From positions 1-34,467 of the IMG/VR virus record IMGVR_UViG_3300025425_000076: a DNA stretch of 34,467 nt. One strand, written 5' to 3'. A program made the position numbers and the translations under genes. The notes beneath the pieces are model-generated. The model made no database searches. It was not told where the DNA came from and saw only the letters and a program-made list of their open reading frames with translations. Shown here piece after piece: positions 20,529 to 28,336 of the stretch (the stretch's first letter is position 1; each line of letters starts with the position of its first letter). The stretch is from a virus.

Positions 20529-20601
20529 GAGCAACAGCGAGTTGAACAAGAACCATAAAGGAACATAGCAAGAACAAACATAATGACATGAGCAACAGCG
20601 A
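20529..20601. repeat. Direct repeat pair and degenerate 11-bp units
   Basis: GAGCAACAGCGA occurs at 20529-20540 and again at 20590-20601. Between them are three consecutive 11-base units, AAGAACCATAA, AGGAACATAGC and AAGAACAAACA (20548-20580), each with GAAC in the same place, so GAAC recurs every 11 bases. This helical phasing suits cooperative protein binding, as at iteron origins or operators. The units are degenerate and only three, so chance is not excluded. Confidence 0.45.
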
Positions 20602-20682
20602 ATGACGGGTTTGTAAAGTACACCAAGAGAACTGAGTATCGTGTATGTACTTATATATAGGGGGGTAATGTACAGCTACCAC

Positions 20683-20726
20683 TAGACAATGGAAGGGGGG
20701 GTTTGTTATAATATGCACCATAACAA
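20683..20726 (+). promoter_or_regulatory. Late promoter with overlapping dyad
   Basis: TAGACA (20683-20688) and TATAAT (20707-20712) are 18 bases apart, a good sigma70-type promoter, with a G7 tract inside the spacer. Transcription would start near 20,719, just before the AAGGAG of the first rightward gene. TTGTTAT (20703-20709) and ATAACAA (20720-20726) form a perfect seven-base dyad covering the -10 box, which suits a repressor or activator site. It probably drives the structural operon. Confidence 0.65.
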
Positions 20727-20739
20727 GGAGAACAAAATT

Positions 20740-21036
20740 ATGTATGCATCGCTAGCAAGATTCGGTTACAATATTGCAAAAAAAATAAGACCAAGTAAAG
20801 TAAAAAAATTTTTAAAACCTGCGGTAGACAAAGCTACTAAAGCATCTCTTAAAGGAACAAAGATGGGTGCAGGAGAAGCGAAACTCGTATCTGGGGTACA
20901 AGGAGCTGCCAAAAAAGGATTTAAAGGATATAAGAAATTATATGGCGCAACTCTTGGAACATCAGGTGCTAGGAAAGCAACGTCTGCTGGAATAGGTGGT
21001 TATGCTATAGGATCTTTTTTAGACTCTGACGATTAA
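20740..21036 (+). CDS. Basic glycine-rich small protein, first late gene
   Basis: The start at 20740 has AAGGAG at good spacing; the frame is open 17 residues upstream but crosses the promoter. The protein has 98 residues. The first ~70 are basic and helical (YNIAKKIRPSKVKKFLKPAVDKATKAS), and the end is a small-residue, weakly hydrophobic segment (TSAGIGGYAIGSFLDSDD). Two further late proteins (21,149 and 22,123) share this basic-then-glycine design. It may be a packaged, DNA-associated or membrane-active protein; this is inferred from composition. Confidence 0.62.
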   Translation: MYASLARFGYNIAKKIRPSKVKKFLKPAVDKATKASLKGTKMGAGEAKLVSGVQGAAKKGFKGYKKLYGATLGTSGARKATSAGIGGYAIGSFLDSDD

Positions 21037-21152
21037 TGGCCAAGAAAGTAGATATTGGTAAAGAACAGTTAATCAAAGAAAGACGAAAAAAACGACCAGG
21101 TAGACATAGCAAAAAACATAAAGTAACTTATAAAGGACAAGGAAAAAAATGA
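21036..21152 (+). CDS. 38 aa basic protein (RPGRH type)
   Basis: The frame overlaps the previous stop (TAATG) and the next start (ATGA). The peptide is almost entirely basic (KERRKKRPGRHSKKHK at 15-30, then VTYKGQGKK). I recognise the KKRPGRH..KKH element from tiny proteins upstream of terminase genes in marine phages. It probably binds nucleic acid. Function not established. Confidence 0.68.
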   Translation: MAKKVDIGKEQLIKERRKKRPGRHSKKHKVTYKGQGKK

Positions 21153-21520
21153 TAGGAAAAGCAGCAATTTTTTTAAAACACCGAGCAGGTAAAATTGGAT
21201 CTAAAGTGGGCGGAATGTTTCGTGGTAGAGATCTCAAAAACAAAGTAAATATAGCTAAGTTTAAAGCTAAAAAAGCTGGATTAAATTTTGTAAAAAAAAA
21301 TCCTGTATTAGCTGTTAATAGTGCTTATTATGGTTCAGGATTACTAGCAGCTGGGGCAGTATTTGGCTCTGGTGTAGCAACTGGATCCATGTTAGGTTTG
21401 GGAACAAATAAAAAGGGCATGAATAAAGAGATTAAAAAAATACAGCAAGAAAAAAAATCAGGTAAAAAAAATACAACTAAAGATTTAACAAATAGATTAG
21501 CTAGATCTCAAAGATATTAG
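21149..21520 (+). CDS. Basic protein with central glycine-rich hydrophobic segment
   Basis: A 123 aa protein in ATGA overlap with the previous gene. A basic first half (KHRAGKIGSKVGGMFRGRDLKNKVNIAKFKAKKAG) is followed by a hydrophobic, small-residue segment at about 54-86 (LAVNSAYYGSGLLAAGAVFGSGVATGSML), then a Lys-rich tail ending DLTNRLARSQRY. The 105 aa protein at 22,123 has the same order and a similar DLTNK element. One membrane-inserting helix with basic flanks suggests a virion or membrane-active role; unproven. Confidence 0.62.
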   Translation: MIGKAAIFLKHRAGKIGSKVGGMFRGRDLKNKVNIAKFKAKKAGLNFVKKNPVLAVNSAYYGSGLLAAGAVFGSGVATGSMLGLGTNKKGMNKEIKKIQQEKKSGKKNTTKDLTNRLARSQRY

Positions 21521-21521
21521 T

Positions 21522-21758
21522 ATGGCAAAAGATAAGATAGAACAACTAGCAGATACTATTATTGGCTTAAAGCCAGAAGAAGCTGAGAAGTTACAAGTAG
21601 TAATTAAAGCTAAGATGATGCCTGAACTCGAAAGACAGAAGGGCTTATTACAACAACAACCTAACAATCCTCAAATGCAACAGATGGCTAGACCACCACA
21701 ACAACAAATGGCTCCTCCAACTACACGTGATCTTGCAATGAAAGGTTTGTTGAGGTAA
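21522..21758 (+). CDS. Gln-rich small helical protein
   Basis: A 78 aa protein starting one base after the previous stop. The N-terminal half is helical and charged (IEQLADTIIGLKPEEAEKLQVVIKAKMMPELERQ). The second half is Gln/Pro-rich (PQMQQMARPPQQQMAPP) and probably disordered, ending TTRDLAMKGLLR. No family recognised. It lies in the pre-terminase group of small genes. Confidence 0.6.
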   Translation: MAKDKIEQLADTIIGLKPEEAEKLQVVIKAKMMPELERQKGLLQQQPNNPQMQQMARPPQQQMAPPTTRDLAMKGLLR

Positions 21759-21766
21759 TACAGGTT

Positions 21767-21901
21767 ATGGACAAAAGAAATTTAGAAGATTTATTTGAAC
21801 AGCTAAGAGAACTTCATTCAGAAGAAGAAGAGATCATTGCTGAAATTGAATCAATTGTAACTGAAGAAGAAGACGACTTCTACGAAGATAATGAAGAATA
21901 A
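21767..21901 (+). CDS. 44 aa very acidic protein
   Basis: The frame has only a weak ribosome site (CAGG) and overlaps the next gene by 11 bases. The peptide is nearly all helix with extreme acidity (HSEEEEIIAEIESIVTEEEDDFYEDNEE). It stands out among very basic neighbours and may neutralise or chaperone them, or mimic nucleic acid; both ideas are speculative. Gene packing supports translation. Confidence 0.55.
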   Translation: MDKRNLEDLFEQLRELHSEEEEIIAEIESIVTEEEDDFYEDNEE

Positions 21902-22001
21902 AAAAACTCACAAAATGCCTAATGGTAAAGTAATGAAGGGTGCTAAACATCCTACTAAATCTGTTAACGCAAAGACTAAAAAAAAAAGAAATAAATACTA
22001 G
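21891..22001 (+). CDS. 36 aa basic protein (KMPNGK..KGAKHP type)
   Basis: The frame starts inside the end of the acidic gene and ends one base into the next GTG start. The element THKMPNGKVMKGAKHP at 6-21 is one I recognise from small marine phage proteins, followed by a Lys-rich tail (NAKTKKKRNKY). It probably binds nucleic acid or the capsid interior. Function unknown. Confidence 0.66.
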   Translation: MKNKKTHKMPNGKVMKGAKHPTKSVNAKTKKKRNKY

Positions 22002-22123
22002 TGAAAAAAAAAGGTTTATACGCAAACATAAACGCTCGTAAAAAAAAGGGCATATCTCGCCCTAAAAGTAAAAGCACAGTAAGTGCCAAATCATATAAAG
22101 CAATGAAAAAAGGATTCAAATAA
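22001..22123 (+). CDS. 40 aa basic protein (KKGLYANI type)
   Basis: The GTG start at 22001 overlaps the previous stop (TAGTG) and the stop overlaps the next ATG (TAATG). The opening KKKGLYANINARKKKGI resembles the KKGLYANI.AKRKRI opening of small phage proteins I have seen near structural genes. The end (SAKSYKAMKKGFK) is basic. The GTG start is supported because the family opening begins right after it. Function unknown. Confidence 0.66.
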   Translation: MKKKGLYANINARKKKGISRPKSKSTVSAKSYKAMKKGFK

Positions 22124-22440
22124 TGGCTAAAAAATTCTATCCACCAGTACCTACTGCACCAGTACCTGCAGTCATAAAAAATAATAAAAAATCTAAATTT
22201 TTTGAAGCTGGCAAAGGTGCTAAAATTATGAATAGTAAATTTCTAAAAGGTACTAAATCACTTGTTAAAAAAGGAATTAAATTTGGTTTAAAAACTAGTG
22301 CTGTAGGTTTAGGACTTTCAGGTGCTATGTATCTTGCAGGTGCTAAAAGCAGAAGATATGCAAAAGCTCCTAAATTTGGAGATCAAAGAGATTTAACTAA
22401 TAAAGTAATTGGAAGAAAAACGGATTATTATAATGACTAG
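22123..22440 (+). CDS. Basic protein with C-terminal hydrophobic glycine segment
   Basis: A 105 aa protein in TAATG overlap. It starts with a proline-rich part (FYPPVPTAPVPAV), then a basic helical part (SKFLKGTKSLVKKGIKF), a hydrophobic small-residue helix at about 62-76 (SAVGLGLSGAMYLAG), and a tail with DLTNKVIGRK. This order matches the 123 aa protein at 21,149, so the two may be distant paralogues. It overlaps the small terminase gene by eight bases. Role unknown; virion or membrane association inferred. Confidence 0.62.
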   Translation: MAKKFYPPVPTAPVPAVIKNNKKSKFFEAGKGAKIMNSKFLKGTKSLVKKGIKFGLKTSAVGLGLSGAMYLAGAKSRRYAKAPKFGDQRDLTNKVIGRKTDYYND

Positions 22441-22711
22441 TGAAAATTACGGGGGGAAAAGACCTGGAGCTGGAAGAAAAAAAGGCTTTAAACGAGAAAA
22501 GATGTGGAAAACAGAACAGGAAATGTCAACGAAGTATCAAACTTCTCCATTAGATTATTTGTTAGCTGTATTAAATAACCCTATCTCATCACCTGAAAGA
22601 AAAATGTATGCAGCCGAAAGAGCAGCACCTTACGTCCACGCAAGAGTTGCAACCACAACCAAACTTGCAACAGACAAACCACTCGAAATCAAAGTCAAGT
22701 GGGAAGACTAA
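22433..22711 (+). CDS. terS: Terminase small subunit-like protein
   Basis: The start at 22433 gives 92 residues (MTSENYGGKRPGAGRKKG); the frame is open eight residues further upstream, but the typical opening begins here. The opening GGKRPGAGRKKG, SPLDYLLAVLNNP (about 38-50) and AAERAAPYVHARV (about 61-73) follow the pattern of small phage terminase subunits, which recognise DNA and regulate the packaging motor. The large subunit directly follows and overlaps. No other candidate for this role is visible. Confidence 0.82.
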   Translation: MTSENYGGKRPGAGRKKGFKREKMWKTEQEMSTKYQTSPLDYLLAVLNNPISSPERKMYAAERAAPYVHARVATTTKLATDKPLEIKVKWED

Positions 22712-23975
22712 AGTACACGAAATAAGCATACCTTATAAACCTAGACCATTACAAAAAGAGGTTCATAAGAGTTTAAAAAGATTTAATGTTCTGGTATGTC
22801 ATAGACGTTTTGGCAAATCCGTACTTGCAATAAATGAACTTATATTACACGCTGTTCAAAATCCAAATCATAAACTAGCTTACATAGCTCCGACTTATCG
22901 TCAGGGTAAAGCCATTGCTTGGGATTATTTAAAGCAGTACACAAAGCCACTTATGTATTTAGGTGGAGATAAAAACGAAACAGAATTACGTGTTGATCTA
23001 TGGAATGGTTCTAAGATCCAAATATATGGGGCAGATAATAATGACTCATTAAGGGGATTAGGGTTTCATGGGGTTATTATGGATGAGTATGCTATTATGG
23101 CTCCTCGTACATGGACGGAGATTGTAAGACCTGCTATCTCAGATACATTAGGATGGGTTATCTTTATTGGAACTCCAATGGGGCATAATCAATTTTGGGA
23201 AGTATATGACTATTCTTTAAGAAATAATAAAGATTGGTTTGGTCAAATGTATCGTGCTTCTGAAACGAAAGTTATACCAGATGAAGAGCTTAAACAAGCT
23301 GCATCTATTATGACAGAAGAGCAGTACAATCAAGAATTTGAATGTAGTTTTACTGCTGCGGTATCTGGATCTTATTATGGTAAGCTAATGACAAAAGCTG
23401 ATAATGAGAATAGAATAGGAGTTGTACCTCTTGACGAAAATGTTGGAGTTGAAACATGGTGGGATTTAGGTATAGGAGATTCAACAGCTATTTGGTTTGC
23501 ACAAAGAGTTGGAGAAGAAGTACACCTAATTGACTATTATGAAAATTCAGGTGAGAGCCTAATGCACTACGCAGATATACTAGAAGATAAAGGTTATGCT
23601 TATTCTAGACATATAGCTCCACACGATATTCAGGCTAGAGAATTAGGAACTGGTAAGTCTAGGTTGGAAGTTTCTCAGGAATTAGGTATAATGTTTGAAG
23701 TTGCTCCAAAACTAGAAGTAGACCATGGTATTGAGTCAGTAAGAAATGCTTTGCCTTACTGTTGGTTTGATAGAGAAAAGTGTAAACTAGGTATTGATGC
23801 GTTGCGTCAGTATCGTAAACAATGGGATGAGAAGAATCAGGTTTTTAAAAGTAAACCCTTACATGATTGGTGTTCACACAGTTCCGATGCATTTAGATAC
23901 GGATGTGTACACGACCCAATAGATGTTAGTGATTGGACTTCCCCAATAAATGTTGATACAAAATATATAGTATGA
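22608..23975 (+). CDS. terL: Terminase large subunit
   Basis: A 455 aa DNA-packaging motor. ATPase motifs: Walker A CHRRFGKS (64-71), Walker B VIMDE (156-160, catalytic E160) and a coupling motif IGTP (187-190). Nuclease domain: WWDLGIGDS (D286, D291), HD at 339-340 and a late acidic residue in HSSDAFRYG (D427). The ATG at 22608 overlaps the small-subunit gene by 104 bases; conserved sequence begins only near IPYKPRPLQK (41-50), so a later TTG (22647 or 22665) is possible. The 3' end overlaps the portal gene by ATGA. Confidence 0.93.
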   Translation: MQPKEQHLTSTQELQPQPNLQQTNHSKSKSSGKTKVHEISIPYKPRPLQKEVHKSLKRFNVLVCHRRFGKSVLAINELILHAVQNPNHKLAYIAPTYRQGKAIAWDYLKQYTKPLMYLGGDKNETELRVDLWNGSKIQIYGADNNDSLRGLGFHGVIMDEYAIMAPRTWTEIVRPAISDTLGWVIFIGTPMGHNQFWEVYDYSLRNNKDWFGQMYRASETKVIPDEELKQAASIMTEEQYNQEFECSFTAAVSGSYYGKLMTKADNENRIGVVPLDENVGVETWWDLGIGDSTAIWFAQRVGEEVHLIDYYENSGESLMHYADILEDKGYAYSRHIAPHDIQARELGTGKSRLEVSQELGIMFEVAPKLEVDHGIESVRNALPYCWFDREKCKLGIDALRQYRKQWDEKNQVFKSKPLHDWCSHSSDAFRYGCVHDPIDVSDWTSPINVDTKYIV

Positions 23976-26092
23976 AAATTAATGAAAGAGAAATAGTTTC
24001 TATCCTAGATAGAGAGTTAAGAGCATCATCAGGTTATATTGGTGGTGAAATAGTTTCAAGAAGAAAAAAATCTTTAGAGTTTTATCTTGGTAAACCTTTT
24101 GGTAATGAACAAGAAGGAAGATCACAAGTAGTTAGTACAGACGTATCTGATACTGTTGAATCTTTAATGCCTTCTTTAATGAGAATCTTTACAGCAGGAG
24201 ATAGAGTATTTGAATGTGAACCTGTTGGATCTGAAGATGAACAAGTAGCAGCACAAGCTACAGATTATTTAAACTATATTTTTTACAAAGAGAACAATGG
24301 CTTTACAGCTTTATATGCTGCGTTTAAAGATGCCTTAATTCAAAAGAATGGCATACTTAAAGTATATTGGGATGACTCAGAAAAAACAACAAGAGAAGAA
24401 TACAAAAAATTAACTGAAGATGAATTTAATATTTTAGTTGCTGATGATGAAATAAAAGTATCTCAGCATACAGAGTATACAGAAGATTTAAAAGATGAAG
24501 ACGGAATAACATTAGATGAATTAGTTTATCACGATTGCGTTGTTCATAAAACTATTTCTTATGGAAAAGTTAGAATTGATCCTGTTCCACCTGAAGAATT
24601 TTTAATTGAAAGAAGAGCTAAGTCTATTGAAGATGCTAATTTTATAGCTCACAAAACTACTATGACTAGAACTGAATTAATTGAAATGGGATATGATGCA
24701 GATGTTGTTGCAACACTTCCAGTTGGAGATACTAATTTTTATTCAGAAGATAAACACGTTAGATTTGAAGACACAGACTTTTCTGCTCCTCAAGACAGAG
24801 GTGATAAAACAACAGACAATATTTTAATTCATGAATGTTACGCAAGAATAGATGTTGACGGAGATGGCAAATCTGAACTTGTTAAAGTTTGTTTAGCTGG
24901 AGATGCTAATTACAAAGTATTAGGAATTGATGAAATTGACACAATGCCTTTTATATCCTTAACTCCTATTATGATGCCACATAGATTTTATGGCAGATCT
25001 GTTTCTGAATTAGTAGAAGATATTCAATTAGTAAAATCAACTGTTATGCGTCAGATGTTAGACAATATGTATCTAACTAATAATAACAGAATAGCTGTTC
25101 AAGACGGACAAGTAGCTATGGATGATTTATTAACAAACAGACCTGGTGGAATAGTAAGAACTAAACAACCACCTTCTAATGTTATTATGCCATTACAAGC
25201 ACAACCTATTACAGATCAGGCAAGTACCATGCTAGGTTATTTAGATTCAATTAAAGAACAAAGAACTGGAGTGTCTAGACAATCACAAGGGCTATCTCCT
25301 GACAGTTTAAATTCTAAAACTGCTACTGGTATGAACCAAGTATTAACCCAATCTCAAATGAGAATGGAATTAATTGCACGTATATTTGCAGAAACTGGAA
25401 TGAAAGATTTAGGTAAAAAATTATTTGAGTTAGTTTGTAAGTATCAGCAAAAAGAAAAGATGATTAAGATTAGAGGCAAGTTTATAGCAATGAAGCCTTA
25501 TGAGTGGAGAGATAGAGTTAATATTAGTGTAAGTGTAGGACTAGGTACTGGTTCTAAAGAACAACAATTAATTTTACTTAATTCAATATTACAAAGACAA
25601 ATGCAAGCTCTTGAGTTGCAAAAAAATGTACATGGCCCAGTTGTTAATCTTAAAAACATTTATCATACTTTACGTAAATTAGTTGAGAACGCTGGACTTG
25701 GAAGTGTAGATCCTTATTTTATGGATCCAGAAGTAGGTGCTGCACAAATGCCACCTATACCACCAACTCCTCCTACTGAATTTGAAAAAGTTTCGTTGGC
25801 TCAAGTACAAGGTGAAAATGAAAGAGCTGTATTAAATTCTACAATAGAAACTAAAAAACTAGAAGCTGACATGAGAGCCAAATTACTAGACTTTGAATTA
25901 AAAGTTAAAGACATGGAACTTAAATATAATACTAAAATTGATGAACTTGCACTTAAGAGTAAATCTATGGTAGAACAGTCACAAGTTAAACAGTCTGGAG
26001 ATATTTTCAAAAAGATATTAGATGGACAGAAACAATTTTTTGATGGAAAACAACAACCTACACCAACAAACGAGCAGGGGAACGAGGGCTAA
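23972..26092 (+). CDS. Portal protein, P22-like
   Basis: A 706 aa protein. The N-terminal part has the podovirus portal pattern: TVESLMPSLMRIFTAGDRVFECEPVG, DEQVAAQATDYLNYIFY (about 88-104), then a FKDALIQKNGILKVYWDDSE segment. The central part (HECYARIDVDGDGKSELVKVC) and MPHRFYGRSVSELVEDIQ also fit. The C-terminus is a long charged helix (about 610-680, KLEADMRAKLLDFELKVKD). The portal forms the DNA gate at one capsid vertex and docks the terminase and tail. Length is normal for the family. It overlaps the terminase gene at its start. Confidence 0.9.
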   Translation: MKINEREIVSILDRELRASSGYIGGEIVSRRKKSLEFYLGKPFGNEQEGRSQVVSTDVSDTVESLMPSLMRIFTAGDRVFECEPVGSEDEQVAAQATDYLNYIFYKENNGFTALYAAFKDALIQKNGILKVYWDDSEKTTREEYKKLTEDEFNILVADDEIKVSQHTEYTEDLKDEDGITLDELVYHDCVVHKTISYGKVRIDPVPPEEFLIERRAKSIEDANFIAHKTTMTRTELIEMGYDADVVATLPVGDTNFYSEDKHVRFEDTDFSAPQDRGDKTTDNILIHECYARIDVDGDGKSELVKVCLAGDANYKVLGIDEIDTMPFISLTPIMMPHRFYGRSVSELVEDIQLVKSTVMRQMLDNMYLTNNNRIAVQDGQVAMDDLLTNRPGGIVRTKQPPSNVIMPLQAQPITDQASTMLGYLDSIKEQRTGVSRQSQGLSPDSLNSKTATGMNQVLTQSQMRMELIARIFAETGMKDLGKKLFELVCKYQQKEKMIKIRGKFIAMKPYEWRDRVNISVSVGLGTGSKEQQLILLNSILQRQMQALELQKNVHGPVVNLKNIYHTLRKLVENAGLGSVDPYFMDPEVGAAQMPPIPPTPPTEFEKVSLAQVQGENERAVLNSTIETKKLEADMRAKLLDFELKVKDMELKYNTKIDELALKSKSMVEQSQVKQSGDIFKKILDGQKQFFDGKQQPTPTNEQGNEG

Positions 26093-26321
26093 AGCCCTTT
26101 TAGACGACCCCCTACTTAAAGAAGGATTTGAATATCTGTTTGAACAGTATCGAACAGAAATATTTAATACAAGTTACAAAGACGATGAGCAACGACAAGT
26201 ACTTTGGATGGCATTTAATATGCTTGATAAAATCAAAGCACATTTGTTGACTGTCATGGAAACTGGTAAACTAGCTTCCTCGGAGCTAGAACAACTAACA
26301 CGCCAATCTAAGAATACTTAG
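26022..26321 (+). CDS. Conserved hypothetical protein after portal
   Basis: A 99 aa protein overlapping the portal gene by 71 bases if it starts at 26022; the ATG at 26043 would give 92 residues and a shorter overlap, and neither has a ribosome site. The core RAKALLDDPLLKEGFEYLFEQYRTEIFN (about 22-49) and the end MLDKIKAHLLTVMETGKLASSELEQL follow a pattern I recognise from helical proteins encoded right after podovirus portals. Role unknown, perhaps in head assembly. Confidence 0.7.
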   Translation: MDRNNFLMENNNLHQQTSRGTRAKALLDDPLLKEGFEYLFEQYRTEIFNTSYKDDEQRQVLWMAFNMLDKIKAHLLTVMETGKLASSELEQLTRQSKNT

Positions 26322-26345
26322 AAGCGTTAAACAAAGGAGCATAAT

Positions 26346-27356
26346 ATGCCAATTGCTGATAGTTCAGTAACAGGTGCTGCTGACAAAATCTTAGGATTAC
26401 TGAATCCTGAACCTGAAACTCCAAAAGAGTCAACTCAGGATCAAGGACAACCAGAACCTGAAACTAAAGTAGAACCAACTCCAGAACCTGTTGAGGAACA
26501 GGAAACTTCTGAAGAGAGCCAATCTAAGTCTGAAGAAGCTCCAGTAGAAGTCGAGTCTGAAGTGAATGAGGAAACGAAAGAAGATAATACTGCATCTGAA
26601 GCAGAAGTTGAGAAACCAAATCTCCACCATGTCAAAGTACAGGGTCAAGAGTTAGAGGTTACCCTCGATGAGCTTAAAGCAGGTTATTCTAGAGATTCCG
26701 ATTATAGACAAAAAACACATTCTCTTTCTGTAGAGAAAAAACAGGTAGAAGAAGAGAAGACTGTTTTGCGTCAACAATACGATCAAAAACTTAGAGAGTT
26801 AAACGAGGCAGTAGCTTCTGCGGAGTCTATGAACAGACAAAAGCTAAGTACTGAAGAGCTTCAAAAACTTTATGAAGAAGATCCTACGAGTGCTGCAAAA
26901 TTGGATTTCCAAATGCGACAGCAATCAGAAAGATTACAATCATTAAGAGCTAAAGCTAATCAGGAACAGGCATCACAATATAATGTCTTTTTAGCTGAAC
27001 AAACAAGACTCGCACAGGAACGTATTCCTGAATTTTCTGATCCTAATAAAGCTGATAAATTTAAGTCAGGTGTTAAATCCGTACTTAAAGATTATGGCTT
27101 TTCAGATCAAGAAATAAGCACAGTAGCAGATCATAGATTTCTATTAGTGTTAAAGGATGCGTTAGCATATCGTAACATAAAGCAAAGCAAACCTATAGTT
27201 TCAAAAAAGGTTAGTAATGCTCCAAAAGTTATAAAAGCAGGTGTAGCCAAAGGTGATAACTCTAGACGTGAGATCGTAAGGAACAAAATATCTAAATTGA
27301 AGAAAAGTGGTCGTCTTGATGATGCCCAGTCTGCAATTTTGGATATGATAAAATAA
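26346..27356 (+). CDS. Scaffolding protein
   Basis: A 336 aa protein with AAAGGAG upstream. The first ~90 residues are acidic and Pro/Glu-rich. Residues about 93-123 (HVKVQGQELEVTLDELKAGYSRDSDYRQKT) form the typical opening of the phage scaffold core, followed by a long coiled coil (about 125-215) and a basic C-terminus (about 285-336) suited to binding capsid protein. Scaffolds guide procapsid assembly and then leave. The position between portal and capsid genes is standard. Confidence 0.87.
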   Translation: MPIADSSVTGAADKILGLLNPEPETPKESTQDQGQPEPETKVEPTPEPVEEQETSEESQSKSEEAPVEVESEVNEETKEDNTASEAEVEKPNLHHVKVQGQELEVTLDELKAGYSRDSDYRQKTHSLSVEKKQVEEEKTVLRQQYDQKLRELNEAVASAESMNRQKLSTEELQKLYEEDPTSAAKLDFQMRQQSERLQSLRAKANQEQASQYNVFLAEQTRLAQERIPEFSDPNKADKFKSGVKSVLKDYGFSDQEISTVADHRFLLVLKDALAYRNIKQSKPIVSKKVSNAPKVIKAGVAKGDNSRREIVRNKISKLKKSGRLDDAQSAILDMIK

Positions 27357-27375
27357 CCTTAACGGAGAAAATAAA

Positions 27376-28323
27376 ATGGCACAACCAACAAACACTTTCG
27401 ACACATATGATGCAGTCGGAATTAGAGAAGACCTACAAGATGTGATCTACTCAATCTCACCAACTGATACTCCATTTATGAGTTCAGCTGCGAGAGAAGG
27501 AGTGAAGAACACATTTCACGAATGGCAAACTGATGCACTAGCAGCAGCCGCTACAGATAACGCAGTTATTGAAGGCGATGAAGCTACTCTTGATGCAGCT
27601 GCTGCAACAGCAAGAATTGGTAACTACACACAGATCATGGATAAAACTGTTGTAATTACTGGTACTCAAGAAGCTGTTGACAAAGCAGGCAGAGCAAGTG
27701 AACTTGCGTATCAAATTGCTAAAAAATCTAAAGAACTAAAAAGAGACATTGAAGCTACTTTGTTGACTAACCAAGCAAGAGCTGCTGGTAACGCAACAAC
27801 TGCTAGAACATTTGCTTCTATAGGTGCTTGGATTGCTACTAACGATGCTTTAGGTGCAAGTGGTACATCACCAACTGCAGCTGATGGATCTGATGCTAGA
27901 AATGACGGAACACAAAGAGCTTTGACTGAAGACCTTTTAAAAGGGGTTATCAAAGGATGTTGGAACTCTGGTGGAAGCCCGTCTGTTATAATGGTAGGCC
28001 CATTTAACAAACAAAAAATTTCTAGTTTCACTGGTGGATCAACTCGATTTGATGCATCTGAAGACAAGACTTTATACACTTCTATTGACGTGTATTCTTC
28101 TGACTTCGGTGATCTAGAGGTAGTACCAAATAGATTCTCAAGAGATAGAGATGCTTTAGTCCTAGATATGGATTATTGGTCTGTAGGTTTCTTAAGAGAT
28201 TTCACTATGAATGAGCTTTCCAAAACTGGTGACTCAGAGAAAAGACAGTTATTAACTGAACTTACTTTGATCTCTAGAAGTGAAGCTGCTTCTGGTGGAG
28301 TATTTGACTTAACTACTGCATAA
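27376..28323 (+). CDS. Major capsid protein, SU10-like (DUF5309 type)
   Basis: A 315 aa protein with CGGAGAAAATAAA before its ATG. The opening (TNTFDTYDAVGIREDLQDVIYSISPTDTPFMSS) is characteristic of SU10-type major capsid proteins, followed by FHEWQTDAL and a C-terminal DYWSVGFLRDFTMNELSKTGDSEKRQLLTELTLI strand-helix region. It would adopt the HK97 fold and build the head shell. The length is normal for the family. A terminator follows the stop, so much of the transcript may end here, leaving capsid in excess over later genes. Confidence 0.9.
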   Translation: MAQPTNTFDTYDAVGIREDLQDVIYSISPTDTPFMSSAAREGVKNTFHEWQTDALAAAATDNAVIEGDEATLDAAAATARIGNYTQIMDKTVVITGTQEAVDKAGRASELAYQIAKKSKELKRDIEATLLTNQARAAGNATTARTFASIGAWIATNDALGASGTSPTAADGSDARNDGTQRALTEDLLKGVIKGCWNSGGSPSVIMVGPFNKQKISSFTGGSTRFDASEDKTLYTSIDVYSSDFGDLEVVPNRFSRDRDALVLDMDYWSVGFLRDFTMNELSKTGDSEKRQLLTELTLISRSEAASGGVFDLTTA

Positions 28324-28336
28324 TACTAAAATAGAG

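Larger units (their letters stand above)
20334..20739. other. Noncoding divergent control region, possible origin
   Basis: No credible gene lies here on either strand; open frames in it lack ribosome sites and recognisable composition. It separates the leftward and rightward units. Contents include a GC hairpin (20,397-20,416), TA-rich runs (near 20,433 and 20,457-20,469), a pairing element (20,471-20,511), a 12-bp direct repeat, three degenerate 11-bp units, G tracts at 20,412-20,417, 20,660-20,665 and 20,695-20,701, and the late promoter. Repeats next to TA-rich DNA suggest an origin, but no partner initiator was found. Confidence 0.65.

Noticed and set aside
20660-20701. G-quadruplex formed by the G6 and G7 tracts
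   Set aside because: Only two tracts lie close together, 29 bases apart; a four-stranded fold would need each tract split or two molecules, so it is not claimed.
20402-20721. Open frames in the noncoding region on both strands (for example leftward 20402-20626 and 20512-20721)
   Set aside because: They lack ribosome sites, read through G tracts and the promoter, and give Cys/Ser/Leu-rich translations typical of chance frames.
26430-26648. Two leftward frames opposite the scaffold gene
   Set aside because: They are Phe/Arg- or Ser-rich mirror translations of the acidic, Pro/Glu-rich scaffold start and have no ribosome site.
27711-28079. A 122-residue leftward frame opposite the capsid gene
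   Set aside because: It lies wholly within a confidently identified capsid gene and has no recognisable motif.
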